NCBI GenBank assembly: GCA_037132275.1
Contig: JBAXPK010000023.1
Coordinates: 1-41,986, forward strand
From: JAABPW01 sp037132275
GTDB lineage: Bacteria > Verrucomicrobiota > Kiritimatiellia > CAIKKV01 > CAITUY01
DNA: 41,986 nt
Reading direction: 5' to 3'
Below, in pieces: positions 14,985 to 24,807 of the stretch. Under the pieces are notes generated by a model that saw only the letters and a program-made list of their open reading frames with translations, ran no database searches and was not told where the DNA came from. Each line of letters begins with the position of its first letter. Within the stretch, counting starts at the first letter, position 1. Both the position numbers and the translations under genes were made by a program.

Positions 14985-15983
14985 ATGATTGTTGATGTCG
15001 TAATGTTGGTCGTCAGTCTAGGCATGATATTATTGGCCAGCGTGGTCTTTACCAATGGGATAGAAATGATTGGGGCCCGCTGCAAGTTGCACCAGGGAGT
15101 TGTTGGCAGCATCCTGGCGGCGGTTGGCACCGCTCTACCTGAAACCATCATTCCCGTCATCGCAATCCTTTTCTTCCACAGCGCGGAATCACATCAGGTG
15201 GGAATTGGCGCCATCGCTGGTGCCCCGTTCATGCTGGGCACACTCGCTTTTTTTATCACCGGCCTTGCCGTTCTGATCTACGCAGGCCTCGGACGTCGGA
15301 CAAAGACCATTCATACCGATGTACATGGCTTGACGCGTGACCTTTCTTTTTTCCTCGGGCTCTATGGAGTGGCGATTCTTGCCTCGTTTTTTCACGAGCA
15401 CCAGGCCTTCAAAATCGCCGTGGGAATCGGCCTGGTTGTGGGATATTTGTGGTATATCCGGGTCACACTCACCTCCGATGGGCATGAAATTGAAAATGTC
15501 GACCTATTGCACTTCAACCGGTATCTGGGGCTTCCGGAAACGTTGCCCGTGATCATCATCCAAGTGATTGCTTCGCTGGCCCTGATGATATGGGGCGCCC
15601 ACCTCTTTGTCGGTTACGTGAGTTCTGTCTCCGTCACACTGGGCATCTCCGCCATGATCCTATCCATCATCATCACACCGATCGCCACCGAACTCCCCGA
15701 GAAATGCAATTCGGTGATCTGGATGGGGAAGCGAAAGGACATTCTGGCCATGGGCAACATTACGGGCGCAATGGTATTCCAAAGTAGTTTTCCGGTCGCA
15801 TTTGGCGTGGTTTTTACCGCCTGGGACCTGACTGGGGTTCCCTTGGTATCGGCGCTTCTAGCCTTCACCTCGGCCGCCATACTTCTGTTCTGGATTCGCT
15901 GGAAAAGAGCCCTCAACCCTTTCATTTTGATGGGTGGGGGAGTCTTCTACATTGCCTTTATTATCTACCTGCTATTGCGCTGA
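14985..15983 (+). CDS. Sodium/calcium exchanger family membrane protein
   Basis: 332 residues with about ten membrane helices. It contains two copies of the alpha-repeat that forms the ion site in the Ca2+/cation antiporter superfamily: GSILAAVGTALPETIIPV near residue 40 and ILSIIITPIATELPEKCN near residue 225, each with the conserved acidic Glu. The family exchanges Na+ (or H+) for Ca2+ across the inner membrane. A strong ribosome-binding site (GGAGGG) precedes the ATG at 14985. The gene is convergent with gph, with only 10 bases between the stops and no clear terminator in that gap. Ion specificity cannot be read from the sequence. Confidence 0.85.
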   Translation: MIVDVVMLVVSLGMILLASVVFTNGIEMIGARCKLHQGVVGSILAAVGTALPETIIPVIAILFFHSAESHQVGIGAIAGAPFMLGTLAFFITGLAVLIYAGLGRRTKTIHTDVHGLTRDLSFFLGLYGVAILASFFHEHQAFKIAVGIGLVVGYLWYIRVTLTSDGHEIENVDLLHFNRYLGLPETLPVIIIQVIASLALMIWGAHLFVGYVSSVSVTLGISAMILSIIITPIATELPEKCNSVIWMGKRKDILAMGNITGAMVFQSSFPVAFGVVFTAWDLTGVPLVSALLAFTSAAILLFWIRWKRALNPFILMGGGVFYIAFIIYLLLR

Positions 15984-15993
15984 ATACCGTGAC

Positions 15994-16632
15994 TCAGCCC
16001 GCTACGCGCATTAATTCATCGAACGAATCGCACCGTATGGTGGGCTCCTCATTGCCAGGCGTTCCGTAACCATAGGTAAGGAATATGCTGCGGACACCAG
16101 CCCGCCGCGCGGCCTCCAGATCGGTGGTGTTATCCCCCGCGACCCAGGTATCTTCCGGCGTCATGCCAGCTGTGGCCATGATGTTGAAAATCATATCCGG
16201 CTCAGGCTTCAACACTGGGAAACGCCCCGCAGCGAGGACACTGACGAACCAGTCATGAATCCCGAAATGCTTGAGGATGATATCGCAGGGTTCCGCGGGC
16301 TTATTCGTGGCAACGGCAAGGCTATGTCCGCACGCACGCAGACGCTTGAGTCCCTCGTAAACCCCGGGATACAGGGTGGTATCATCCGCCGCATGAGCCA
16401 GATAGAGCGGCGCCTGTACCCGCAACGCCTCTTCCACATTCACGTTGGTTCCCTGCAACGCACGCGCCACCAATTTCCGCACACCGTTCCCCACAAACCC
16501 TGTAATCGTCTCAACCGGAAGCGGCGACAAACCGAAGTGGGCTCTCATCAGATTCACGGCCGTAGAAAGGTCCTGACAGGAATCCACCAGCGTACCATCG
16601 AGATCAAATATGATTAACTTCTTCGCGCCCAC
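15994..16632 (-). CDS. gph: HAD-family hydrolase, probable phosphoglycolate phosphatase
   Basis: A 212-residue HAD superfamily protein. Motif I is FDLDGTLVDS, with nucleophile D10 and acid/base D12. Motif II is the VATNKP threonine, and the catalytic lysine and acidic motif III/IV lie in KPEPDM and WVAGDNTTDLEAA. The helical cap between motifs I and II is of the Gph/PGMB type. Phosphoglycolate phosphatase removes 2-phosphoglycolate, for example from DNA repair, and many relatives act on other sugar phosphates, so substrate is less certain than family. It starts with GTG at 16632, five bases after the mini-rubrerythrin stop, and is the last gene of the long minus-strand run. Confidence 0.82.
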   Translation of the reverse strand: MGAKKLIIFDLDGTLVDSCQDLSTAVNLMRAHFGLSPLPVETITGFVGNGVRKLVARALQGTNVNVEEALRVQAPLYLAHAADDTTLYPGVYEGLKRLRACGHSLAVATNKPAEPCDIILKHFGIHDWFVSVLAAGRFPVLKPEPDMIFNIMATAGMTPEDTWVAGDNTTDLEAARRAGVRSIFLTYGYGTPGNEEPTIRCDSFDELMRVAG

Positions 16633-16636
16633 CGTA

Positions 16637-16840
16637 TTATCCGCTTTTAAGTTTCACGATATGTCGTTCAATCAACTGGACATGTCGTCGCTCTTCCTCG
16701 CACAACTCTTCCGCCAAATCACGGATTAACGCGCCCTTGGCATGATCCCGCAGCGAGGCGTAAAACGTGTACGCCTCATTTTCTTTCTTTAAAGCCGCCT
16801 CCAGGATCTGCATCGGCGTCCCCAGCGCAACTGAATCCAT
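16637..16840 (-). CDS. Two-helix rubrerythrin/ferritin-like protein
   Basis: A protein of about 67 residues with two helices carrying ferritin-like di-iron signatures: ENEAYTFYASL in the first and EELCEEERRHVQLIERH (an ExxxH-type iron ligand set) in the second. Normal rubrerythrins have a four-helix bundle of about 140 residues or more, so this is half a bundle and would need to dimerise to build an iron site. The start at ATG 16840 is preferred over a GTG at 16846, because a GGAGG ribosome-binding site lies five bases before the ATG and overlaps the GTG. It sits between the small membrane protein and gph. Peroxide or iron handling is inferred from the family. Confidence 0.65.
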   Translation of the reverse strand: MDSVALGTPMQILEAALKKENEAYTFYASLRDHAKGALIRDLAEELCEEERRHVQLIERHIVKLKSG

Positions 16841-16879
16841 ACCCACCTCCCCTGCCCGCTCTCGCCAGGCTGTAACCTA

Positions 16880-17437
16880 TCAATCCGCCCCTTTGAACAC
16901 CGTAAATCCAAGTATCATTAACCCTATTCCAACAGCCACTCCCAATATCCCCGCCCATCGGCACCGGAAATCCGTGGAAACACATTTTTCCATCACCTGA
17001 CGGAACCGGTACGGTGACAGAACCAGGATAATCCCCCCCACAATCCAGACATATGCCAAGGCGGCAATGCCCCATGTGAAACGTGTGGAATAGAGGCATT
17101 GAATCGACAATACTGGATTCGCCACCAGAAGCAGAAGGCCACCCAGCGCCCGAGGCGCGAGCAATTCGTTCATAAACGCCAGAATGAGAGCGTAGATGGC
17201 GGGGGTTAATCCCCAAAGCACCCATTTATATTCCTCAATGAAAGCGCCCAAGGGCATATCATAGACCGCGTAAGCCGACCAGATCAGTGCGATGCCCGTC
17301 AGGATCACGCCGGCCCAAAAATTACGGGGAAAGGCTTTCAGGAGTTTCCGGGTCATTTGCGGCGCCGCGACAAGCGGCAAATGGAGCACAATGTACACTC
17401 CCCCGATCCAAAGCGATAGTTCTTCAAGCGACATCAT
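16880..17437 (-). CDS. Hypothetical multi-pass membrane protein
   Basis: 185 residues with five or six hydrophobic helices (near residues 8-27, 40-59, 70-90, 95-110, 120-140 and 160-180) separated by short loops. I recognise no family motif. The start codon overlaps the end of miaB, giving tight coupling, and the mini-rubrerythrin gene follows after 39 bases. Function unknown; context offers no pathway beyond membership of the long minus-strand run. Confidence 0.6.
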   Translation of the reverse strand: MMSLEELSLWIGGVYIVLHLPLVAAPQMTRKLLKAFPRNFWAGVILTGIALIWSAYAVYDMPLGAFIEEYKWVLWGLTPAIYALILAFMNELLAPRALGGLLLLVANPVLSIQCLYSTRFTWGIAALAYVWIVGGIILVLSPYRFRQVMEKCVSTDFRCRWAGILGVAVGIGLMILGFTVFKGAD

Positions 17438-18828
17438 GACGGTTTTACCTCTTTCACTGAACCAAATAAAGTTTGTGGCCCCACCCTCTCAATAGAAACA
17501 GAAATCATATCACCCACTTTAATGTTTTCGCGAGGATCAAAAATTACGATCTTGTTCGAGCCGGAACGTCCTGCCCAGCGTTCCTTGTTGCGCATACTGG
17601 GGCCCTCCACAAGCACCTCGACCGTCCGTCCAATACTGGCCTCATTGAGAGCCATGCCCAGCCGATCCTGATCTGCCAGCAACAGATGATTGCGGCGTAA
17701 TTTTTCAACCGGATCGACATCATCCTCCCATTCCGCAGCAGGGGTGCCTTCCCGTGGAGAATACTTGAAAATAAAGGCATTATCGAACTGGGCTTCCTCC
17801 ATCAGCCGTCGTGTCGCCTCAAAATCCTCCACGCTTTCCCCGGGGAATCCGACGATGACATCTGTCGTCAGTGCCAGGGTCGGCACGGCCTCACGCAAGC
17901 GGCGCACGGCGGAAAGATAGTCTCCCGCCGTGTATCCCCGCCTCATCTTCTGCAAAATACGATCGGAGCCTGACTGAACGGGCAAATGAAGATGATCGCA
18001 AATTCCGGATACTTCCGCCATGGCTCGGGCAAGCTCGGAGCTACAACCGGAGGGATGCCCCGAGGTAAAGCGAATACGCCGGATTCCCTGAACCTGGCTT
18101 ACCGCCTCCAGAAGACGGGGAAGCGGCTCCATAAAACCACGGGGAGAGCGGTACGCCTCAGGCCACACTGGATTTTTCCGGCCATACGACATAACACTCT
18201 GCCCCAGCAACGTAACTTCACGGCACCCCTGTCCTGCCAGCGCCGTTACTTCCCTCAGCACACTGTCCGCCGCACGGCTCCATTCCGTTCCCCTCACCGT
18301 GGGGACAATGCAATAGGCACAATGCCGATCACACCCCAGAAGGATATTCACAAAAGCGGAAAGTGTGCCGCCCGCATGCCCGGACAGGGACTCAGCCTCA
18401 GGCTCTGTTTCACCGGTATCCACCAGCGGTCCATGGCCTTCAGCCACCGCCTCAATCAACGCGGGGAGGGCACTCAAACGATGTGTTCCGACAGCCAGAT
18501 CAAGACCCCTAACCTGCTTTAGGATGCCAGACCCGAGGCGTTGTACCATGCATCCGACGGCTCCCACGATCAGGCCGGGACGCGTCTTTTTTTCGGCGGT
18601 GATCAGGCGGAGTTTTCCAAGAGCCTTGTCTTCAGCTTTCCCACGAACGCTACAGGTATTGACCAGAATCACGTCGGCCCCGAATTCATTCACGGTCAAA
18701 CGGTATCCATGCCGAACCAGCAACGCGCCGATCGCCTCGCTATCACGTTCATTCATCTGGCATCCATACGTCTTAATATGGACTGCTCTCTGTGTCTGAA
18801 TGGGTGTCGGTATCATGGTCGTGTTCAC
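17434..18828 (-). CDS. miaB: tRNA-2-methylthio-N6-dimethylallyladenosine synthase MiaB
   Basis: 464 residues in the three-part methylthiotransferase layout. The N-terminal UPF0004 domain has cluster ligands C23 (KTYGCQMNERDS), C59 (NTCSVRGKAEDK) and C93 (VGCM). The radical SAM domain has GCDRHCAYC (C166, C170, C173). A C-terminal TRAM domain spans about residues 395-464. The NTCSVR and SAFVNI..GC context points to MiaB rather than MtaB or RimO. The enzyme adds a methylthio group to i6A37 in tRNAs reading UNN codons. The GTG at 18828 overlaps the upstream stop; an ATG at 18816 is an equally plausible start. It overlaps the following membrane protein gene by four bases. Confidence 0.93.
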   Translation of the reverse strand: MNTTMIPTPIQTQRAVHIKTYGCQMNERDSEAIGALLVRHGYRLTVNEFGADVILVNTCSVRGKAEDKALGKLRLITAEKKTRPGLIVGAVGCMVQRLGSGILKQVRGLDLAVGTHRLSALPALIEAVAEGHGPLVDTGETEPEAESLSGHAGGTLSAFVNILLGCDRHCAYCIVPTVRGTEWSRAADSVLREVTALAGQGCREVTLLGQSVMSYGRKNPVWPEAYRSPRGFMEPLPRLLEAVSQVQGIRRIRFTSGHPSGCSSELARAMAEVSGICDHLHLPVQSGSDRILQKMRRGYTAGDYLSAVRRLREAVPTLALTTDVIVGFPGESVEDFEATRRLMEEAQFDNAFIFKYSPREGTPAAEWEDDVDPVEKLRRNHLLLADQDRLGMALNEASIGRTVEVLVEGPSMRNKERWAGRSGSNKIVIFDPRENIKVGDMISVSIERVGPQTLFGSVKEVKPS

Positions 18829-20705
18829 TCTTTCCGGTCACTAACAGCGGGACGCCATACTGGGTTTTCAAAAGTACCTGTGAGTGAATACCCGCTTGTC
18901 TTAACGGGCGAGAATAGCGTCGTCAAAACCTGACCCAAAGCCCCTTTGCTTTTCGGGACGACCGGTTTCACAATCCAGTCCAAAGAGCCATCAAACCCGC
19001 TACTCCCCTGAGCCTCCAATCCGAAGCCGGCTCCCTCTACTATAAGATCCTGACTCGAGAGTCGACCATCCTTGATCGCAAACGAAAACCGTGCATCGGC
19101 GTACAGGCCTGCGAGATCCATCGTCCTCACCCGCTGTCCCCACGTCGCCACAAGGCCTGACGCTAATGGATTCTTGAACACGCCCGCTTTGCGGACGGTC
19201 AATTGCCCCCGCCCGGACAGCCCGGCCATGGGCATGTCGCCGCCCCCCACGCTCACCTCAAGATTCCCGAATGCTTTTCCTTCCAAACGCCAATTGGGCT
19301 TCGCGCTGATCATCTTAAGGACTTCATCCGCGTCAGCATTGATGATCTCGGCCGTCACATGCGCCACCCAATTTGTTCCCGGTTGCCCCACGGAAAGCTG
19401 AGCCGACCCGCTAACGGATCCTCCGCCGGTTTTCCCTTTGATATCAGTAAATGCATGGGCATATCCCCGGTTCTGATATTTGAAGGCATAATCAGTGAGA
19501 GGTATCCCTTTAATTTCGACTTTCGCGCCCTCAACAGCAGCATCCACCTCGGACGTTTCCGGATGGACAAAATCAACCCGCCCCGTCGCCAGCATCAGCG
19601 CTCCCTTTTCAAAATGCCAAGGATCCATGAGGCGCTCCTTCAGTCCTAGGAGTCGAAGGATGGCGGCCATATCCACTTCGGATCTCACCCTGAAATTCGC
19701 ACTTCCGGAACCGAAGTCAAACTCAACCTGCCCCCTGGCATTTCGCCCCCCTATCATGATGCTGAACGGATCAAGTTTCAGCCGGTTCGTCCCATTTCCG
19801 AAAGAATACTCGACCATCAGGTTGGCCAACCCGATCACGGCTCCCCGATACGCATAATTCGCCGCCTGGACTCTGCCTCTGGCCGTTAACGTCAAATCCG
19901 GGAACATCCCTGCCTCAAAGGTGATATCCAGTCGTGGAGGCGTTGTGGGGAATGAGAACCGATCCAACATGCCCACGGCTTGCGGATAAAACGATCTGCA
20001 AATCGGCAATAACGCATGGGGGTCAAAGGCGGTAACCACCCGGCCGGAAAATAAGCCGGAATACAACCACACCAGTTGGCCCTCAACCGAGCCCCGGTGC
20101 AAGTCTCGACCCACCTCGCCAGAGAGCCGATTCAAACGGACGCCTTCGGCATCCACAACCACACTGGTGTGTACCTTCTCTACCCAAACTCCGAGCACAT
20201 CGAAATCAGACAACGCGACATCAACATCCATGATTCTGATCGCGTCATTTTCCTGACGGACAGTGCCCAGAAGGGAAGTATCCTTGGTCGTGTGTTTCCG
20301 CCCGGAGGGTGAGAGGCCCCATAGTGGACGGAGAATCCCCTCATTAGCCTGCAACGCTTTGAGACGGGTTTGTCCGGCTGCGGGGCGCTCGAACAAGCGG
20401 AACAACACTCTCAATTCCCTTGATTCAAGAAAGGGCGGTCCCGTAATCCCCTTCCTGTAGATCATCACATCCCGGGCCTTCAAACCGCCACGCAAATCCA
20501 GCTTAACATCATGAGCTTGGACATAGTAGTCCCCGTCATTGACGCTCGCCAATATCCAACGGGTCACAATCCGAGGAAAGCCTAGCCAAGCCAAGCCCAG
20601 AATAATGGCGAAAGTTCCCCCGACAATCATGATGAGAGCCGGGCGGAACCAAAGGAAATATTTCGTTGCGGGGCTATGCGCTTTCATGGGTGAAGTCACA
20701 GACAT
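18825..20705 (-). CDS. AsmA-like inner-membrane-anchored protein
   Basis: About 627 residues: a short cytoplasmic N terminus, one transmembrane helix (about residues 17-40), then a long beta-rich region of repeated strands. The C-terminal part (LSGRGQLTVRKAGVF.., the LAGLYADARFSFAIKDGRLSS.. region, then GSLDWIV and TGTFENPVWRP) is typical of AsmA/DUF3971-like proteins. These form bridge-like grooves for phospholipid transport or influence outer-membrane assembly. The start at ATG 20705 overlaps the DUF4340 gene's stop by one base; earlier in-frame codons would run into that gene. The stop overlaps the miaB start. The family call is good; the exact role is inference. Confidence 0.7.
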   Translation of the reverse strand: MSVTSPMKAHSPATKYFLWFRPALIMIVGGTFAIILGLAWLGFPRIVTRWILASVNDGDYYVQAHDVKLDLRGGLKARDVMIYRKGITGPPFLESRELRVLFRLFERPAAGQTRLKALQANEGILRPLWGLSPSGRKHTTKDTSLLGTVRQENDAIRIMDVDVALSDFDVLGVWVEKVHTSVVVDAEGVRLNRLSGEVGRDLHRGSVEGQLVWLYSGLFSGRVVTAFDPHALLPICRSFYPQAVGMLDRFSFPTTPPRLDITFEAGMFPDLTLTARGRVQAANYAYRGAVIGLANLMVEYSFGNGTNRLKLDPFSIMIGGRNARGQVEFDFGSGSANFRVRSEVDMAAILRLLGLKERLMDPWHFEKGALMLATGRVDFVHPETSEVDAAVEGAKVEIKGIPLTDYAFKYQNRGYAHAFTDIKGKTGGGSVSGSAQLSVGQPGTNWVAHVTAEIINADADEVLKMISAKPNWRLEGKAFGNLEVSVGGGDMPMAGLSGRGQLTVRKAGVFKNPLASGLVATWGQRVRTMDLAGLYADARFSFAIKDGRLSSQDLIVEGAGFGLEAQGSSGFDGSLDWIVKPVVPKSKGALGQVLTTLFSPVKTSGYSLTGTFENPVWRPAVSDRKE

Positions 20706-22552
20706 CAGCGGGTTTCGACCAGACGGTGTGTGAGGGCCTGCGCCACATCTTGCCTCAACACAAACACCACATCCTGACCCTGGATCATCGCGTAGACGCC
20801 ACCCCCTTCGCATCCCCTGCCTATCAATACAGTTTTCTGAATGCCACTGGCACCAGTTAACCCAAATGTCACCCTCGGCGACGACTCATCGATCCCGTAC
20901 ATGAGCGCGTTGGTAGAATTCATGCTCTCAATCCGTTCCGCCCGAAGTGTGGAGGCAAGGCCGAGCAATGAGGGAATGGCCTCCTCGACAATCTGTCCAT
21001 CCGGCGGGGAATCCACGAGCCACATTTTCTCATTGCTGAATGTCACCGTTTCTTCCCGGCCTTTGTGTGCCAGCGTGATCCGTCGCACCTGGCCGGGGGA
21101 CAGATCAAGCATCTGGCAATCCATATAGAAACGGGGATCAACAAGCGAAGATGCCGTCATGGATTTTGGCCACAATGCCGCCAGAGCTTGAGGATGAATG
21201 AGCGATGTGGTCTTGGTCTCCACGCTATACACCGGACTATTCGAAGCCCCTGTTAGCGGAGCGTAAAAAAGATAACTCCAGACCGATCCCGCAGCCATGA
21301 GTCCCCCCGTTTCATTGGTCACAGGATTAGACGGCAAAACCGTCGCTAGATCCAAGCGACAGGACAAGGCGGAAGGATTACCGTCCAGCATGTTCGTTCC
21401 CACACCGGATCGTCCCTCCTCGATCTTTAGATCGCAGACCGTCCGGAGAAAAGTCCCGATCGACGGCGAGTCAGCCTTGAACCGAAACGGTTCCATGATC
21501 ATCCAGTTCCCTTTTTCGGTTTTCACCATCACCAGTTTGGCATCGCCCTCCCGCAGCATCACGGATACGATAGCCGCAGGATCCGCATCACATAATCGGC
21601 GATCACGCAACGAGTCTACCCTGATGGCCTGCAACGCGAGAACCTCTTTGTTGATAGCGCAAAGCGAAGGAACATCGCTGATCCCAGCGTACAAAAGCGC
21701 AGGATTATCCTGCCGCGCCTTTCCGACCGTCAATACCAGCGGCTCCTTTCCGCCCTCAATGAACAGGGAAATCTGCATGGCCGCCTCATCCGGTCCCAAC
21801 CCATAAACAAACGGGTCAGCCGGGGCCGTGGAGCCAAACGATTCAATTTTCAAAGCCATAAGCGACAGCAGCAATCGTTCAACCCGCCGGTTATCCGCAC
21901 GGGCGTCCAAGGGCTGCTGAATCCGCCAGTTTCCATCGCGAAGCGCCAGTTGCAAAAACACGCCGGGATACTTAAGTTCCAACCGAACCGCCCGTTTGAT
22001 AGCTGAAGAAAACACAGATCGATCCCGCAAACTATCGACGTCAATGGGAAGAATATCCTGCATCTGGCATGTCGCCCCGATTACGTCCTTCCCACCATTC
22101 AGGCGAAGATAAACAAGATCCCCAAGCGGGGAATCGTCACCCAGCACCACTTCATCGACGCGCAATTCGTTCCCCACCAGCAGCCGGACACGCGGGGTAT
22201 CAAGGCCGAAACTGGCCGTTGTCAACCGCCGTAATTCAAGCCGCTCGGGGCTTAGGATTTCACGCTGATGGATTGTGACCAAGGCTTCAATAATCCGATT
22301 GATCCTGGCTTCATTGGCACGCGCGTCCATCGGACGGGTTAGAAACCACTGGCCATCCCGGCGCACACACTCGACCGACACATCACCCGCCGTCATCGCA
22401 AGCCGGGTCACGGCTTCGGAACTGACATGAAGCAAGGAATCATCCACCGGTAAGGCGCGCGAATCTGAGCCGGCATTTTTCTCAAAGACCACAATGAACA
22501 AACCAGTGATAACCACCAGCGCCAATAGCCAGAATGTGGGTTTCCAACTCAT
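20705..22552 (-). CDS. DUF4340 domain-containing protein
   Basis: 615 residues: an N-terminal transmembrane helix (about residues 6-25) and an extracytoplasmic region with repeated DUF4340 modules. Each module has the pattern of a short strand, a WFLTRP- or WRIQQP-type motif, then an A/DxxRVxRLL-type helix; copies start near residues 65 and 205, and a degenerate one near 340 (NWMIMEPF). DUF4340 proteins are nearly always encoded beside GldF/GldG-type ABC transporter genes, as here. Their role is unknown; they may be the extracytoplasmic partner of that transporter. The gene overlaps the GldFG gene by ATGA. Confidence 0.85.
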   Translation of the reverse strand: MSWKPTFWLLALVVITGLFIVVFEKNAGSDSRALPVDDSLLHVSSEAVTRLAMTAGDVSVECVRRDGQWFLTRPMDARANEARINRIIEALVTIHQREILSPERLELRRLTTASFGLDTPRVRLLVGNELRVDEVVLGDDSPLGDLVYLRLNGGKDVIGATCQMQDILPIDVDSLRDRSVFSSAIKRAVRLELKYPGVFLQLALRDGNWRIQQPLDARADNRRVERLLLSLMALKIESFGSTAPADPFVYGLGPDEAAMQISLFIEGGKEPLVLTVGKARQDNPALLYAGISDVPSLCAINKEVLALQAIRVDSLRDRRLCDADPAAIVSVMLREGDAKLVMVKTEKGNWMIMEPFRFKADSPSIGTFLRTVCDLKIEEGRSGVGTNMLDGNPSALSCRLDLATVLPSNPVTNETGGLMAAGSVWSYLFYAPLTGASNSPVYSVETKTTSLIHPQALAALWPKSMTASSLVDPRFYMDCQMLDLSPGQVRRITLAHKGREETVTFSNEKMWLVDSPPDGQIVEEAIPSLLGLASTLRAERIESMNSTNALMYGIDESSPRVTFGLTGASGIQKTVLIGRGCEGGGVYAMIQGQDVVFVLRQDVAQALTHRLVETR

Positions 22553-24807
22553 TTTCCTGCGGACTCCTTTCGGAATGACGCGGGACTTGAGCGCCGGTCT
22601 CGACGAGCTAAACCGACCATGAAACCAAGTCCAGCTAATACAAGTGGCAGGGCCATCACAATCACGATAAATGAAACACGTCTACCGTCCGATTCGATCT
22701 TCAAGGAATAACGACCTGCCAGCTCAGTGGCGCCGGAGGGATGATCCTCCCTTTCCAACAGCCATTCCAAAGCATTAATGAACAACGTTTCGTTCCCACC
22801 GGCAAGACACCGGTTCGCTGCAAATTGGGAATCCCCGAAAACCACCATCCTAACCGGCTTGATATCCATGGTGAACTCTGATGAAATTCCCTTCTCGACA
22901 CACACCGCGAGCGCCACCGGCCCAGACCGGTCATAGCCCTCATTGTATTGGGGCGGATTCTGTTCAAAATCCACTTCCGCCCAGCTTTTGCCGGAACTGA
23001 AAGCCAGTTCAATCACACGGGGTCTATCCGCATGATCATTCAGGCTTCCGCCTCGCGAGCTACTGGGCATCGGCTCCACCGACTGCGGCATAATAAAGGT
23101 AGACATCAAGCCGTCCAAACCGTCTGTGATCATGTGCCGGCCATAACGGATCACGGAAACTTCACCCAGTCCAAGAACAGGAGCGCGGTCACGGTTGGCC
23201 GGAAGCAGAGAAACGTTTTTCGAATCAATAACACGATCCTGCCCGAGTCTGACCCCCCATTCTTCAAGCAGGGGCTCCAGGCCACTCTTTGATCCGGAAT
23301 CCACTAACACCATGAGGCGTCCGCTTCGAGCCAGATAGTCCCGGATTTTGCCTACCTCCCAAGCGGCCAGGCGCCGTTCAGGACCGGCAATAATAAGGGC
23401 CGAACAATCATTCGGCACCGACTCCGCCGTTCCCAAAAGCAACGGTCGAATCTCAGCATGACGATCACGAATCATTCCGGAAATTTCTGAATATCCTTTG
23501 TAATCGGTAAAATCAGAGGGGCTCCGTTCATCGTGACCAGTCAGGGAGTAGACTACCGGAGCTTTCTCCTGAACAACCGACCGCAAAGCCAGAATCATTT
23601 CGGTTTCGAGAAGGGCCCCCTGCGTTGAGCGACGTTGTTCCAGCACATCCCCCCGAATTGAAGGATGCTCAATAGTCCTGAGCGGCAATATCTTGTACCG
23701 GTTTCCGCACGACACAATGAGAACTGTCGACTCACGCAGTTGATAACGATCCACCAACTCACGCGTCCTGCTCAGTTCGGTGGACTGGTCTACGATCTCA
23801 ATTTGTAGCAACGGGTGTGCAAACCGATATTTCTCAATCACCCTCCGAGCCGCTGTTGCCGTCGAATTCCCGCTTGGCGCCAGAAGGATAACCCGAACCG
23901 GACTCTTTGCACGCTCAAGGGTCTTCAATAACGCCGTCGGTAATGGGCTGTTTCCCAGGGAACTGACATCCATCCGAACAGGATGAAGCACTGAAAGATA
24001 ATTCACAAATCCCGCCAGAATAAACACCAGCAGAAATGACACAGCCATATTCAGCCCGCCCGAAGAGCGCCGGTATCGCGCCCACTGAAGCAACCTGATG
24101 TTCAAAAATAATAGAGCCGCGATGCCGCTCAGGTAAAACACCAGGAAACGGCTATCCACGAAGCCTGAAGAAAAACTGGCGACATGTGAAGCCACGGCAA
24201 CAAATCCGGTTGAGGCGTCCGCCTCTCCGCCCCCGATCCAACTGCGAAGTGAACCCCGGAAAACAATCATCGTCCCGGTCAGGAATGTCGCCACACTGGC
24301 GGCCGTCTGGCGCCTAAACATCTGGGACCAAAACATTCCTGTCAAGGTCATGAGGCCCGCCAGCATTCCGAGAAGCAGACATCCCGCCAGCCACATGCGG
24401 AAATCCGTCCCGTTCCAGTCAGGATAAAGCGCCTTGAGCATCCAGGGATAGAGAACGGCGGGCACAGCCAACGCCAGGATCAAGAAAAGGCCTGCCAAAA
24501 ACTTGGCTACCACCACCTGAACCTCGCTAACCGGCGATGTTAGCAACACTTCCATTGTGCCGCGCTCCTGTTCATCGCCCAACAGCTTCACCGCCACGGC
24601 GGAGGCCATGGCAAGAAACGCCATCCAGAACACCATCCCATTGAAGGTAATCTCGGTGGTTAATAAACCCCGCCCCCCCATGGTCACGGCAAACCCCCAG
24701 AAGGAAAGGCCCGTCACACCAAGGAACAGCGTACCCATCAAATAAAACGTGGGCAGCGACAACCATGACCGTATATCGCGGCGACAAAGGATTCGGATTG
24801 CATTCAC
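22549..24807 (-). CDS. GldF-GldG fused ABC transporter permease and auxiliary domain
   Basis: 752 residues in one polypeptide. Residues about 1-250 form an ABC-2-type permease (GldF-like) with six or seven membrane helices and the DEQERGTMEVLLTSPVS motif. Residues about 275-720 are the extracytoplasmic GldG-like domain, ending in one more membrane helix and a short basic tail. In Bacteroidota GldF and GldG are separate proteins needed for gliding; elsewhere this gene set occurs without gliding and its substrate is unknown. Translation probably starts at the GTG at 24807, which shares a base with the ATPase gene's TAG stop. The ATPase lies upstream and DUF4340 downstream, giving the complete set. 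Confidence 0.85.
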   Translation of the reverse strand: MNAIRILCRRDIRSWLSLPTFYLMGTLFLGVTGLSFWGFAVTMGGRGLLTTEITFNGMVFWMAFLAMASAVAVKLLGDEQERGTMEVLLTSPVSEVQVVVAKFLAGLFLILALAVPAVLYPWMLKALYPDWNGTDFRMWLAGCLLLGMLAGLMTLTGMFWSQMFRRQTAASVATFLTGTMIVFRGSLRSWIGGGEADASTGFVAVASHVASFSSGFVDSRFLVFYLSGIAALLFLNIRLLQWARYRRSSGGLNMAVSFLLVFILAGFVNYLSVLHPVRMDVSSLGNSPLPTALLKTLERAKSPVRVILLAPSGNSTATAARRVIEKYRFAHPLLQIEIVDQSTELSRTRELVDRYQLRESTVLIVSCGNRYKILPLRTIEHPSIRGDVLEQRRSTQGALLETEMILALRSVVQEKAPVVYSLTGHDERSPSDFTDYKGYSEISGMIRDRHAEIRPLLLGTAESVPNDCSALIIAGPERRLAAWEVGKIRDYLARSGRLMVLVDSGSKSGLEPLLEEWGVRLGQDRVIDSKNVSLLPANRDRAPVLGLGEVSVIRYGRHMITDGLDGLMSTFIMPQSVEPMPSSSRGGSLNDHADRPRVIELAFSSGKSWAEVDFEQNPPQYNEGYDRSGPVALAVCVEKGISSEFTMDIKPVRMVVFGDSQFAANRCLAGGNETLFINALEWLLEREDHPSGATELAGRYSLKIESDGRRVSFIVIVMALPLVLAGLGFMVGLARRDRRSSPASFRKESAGK

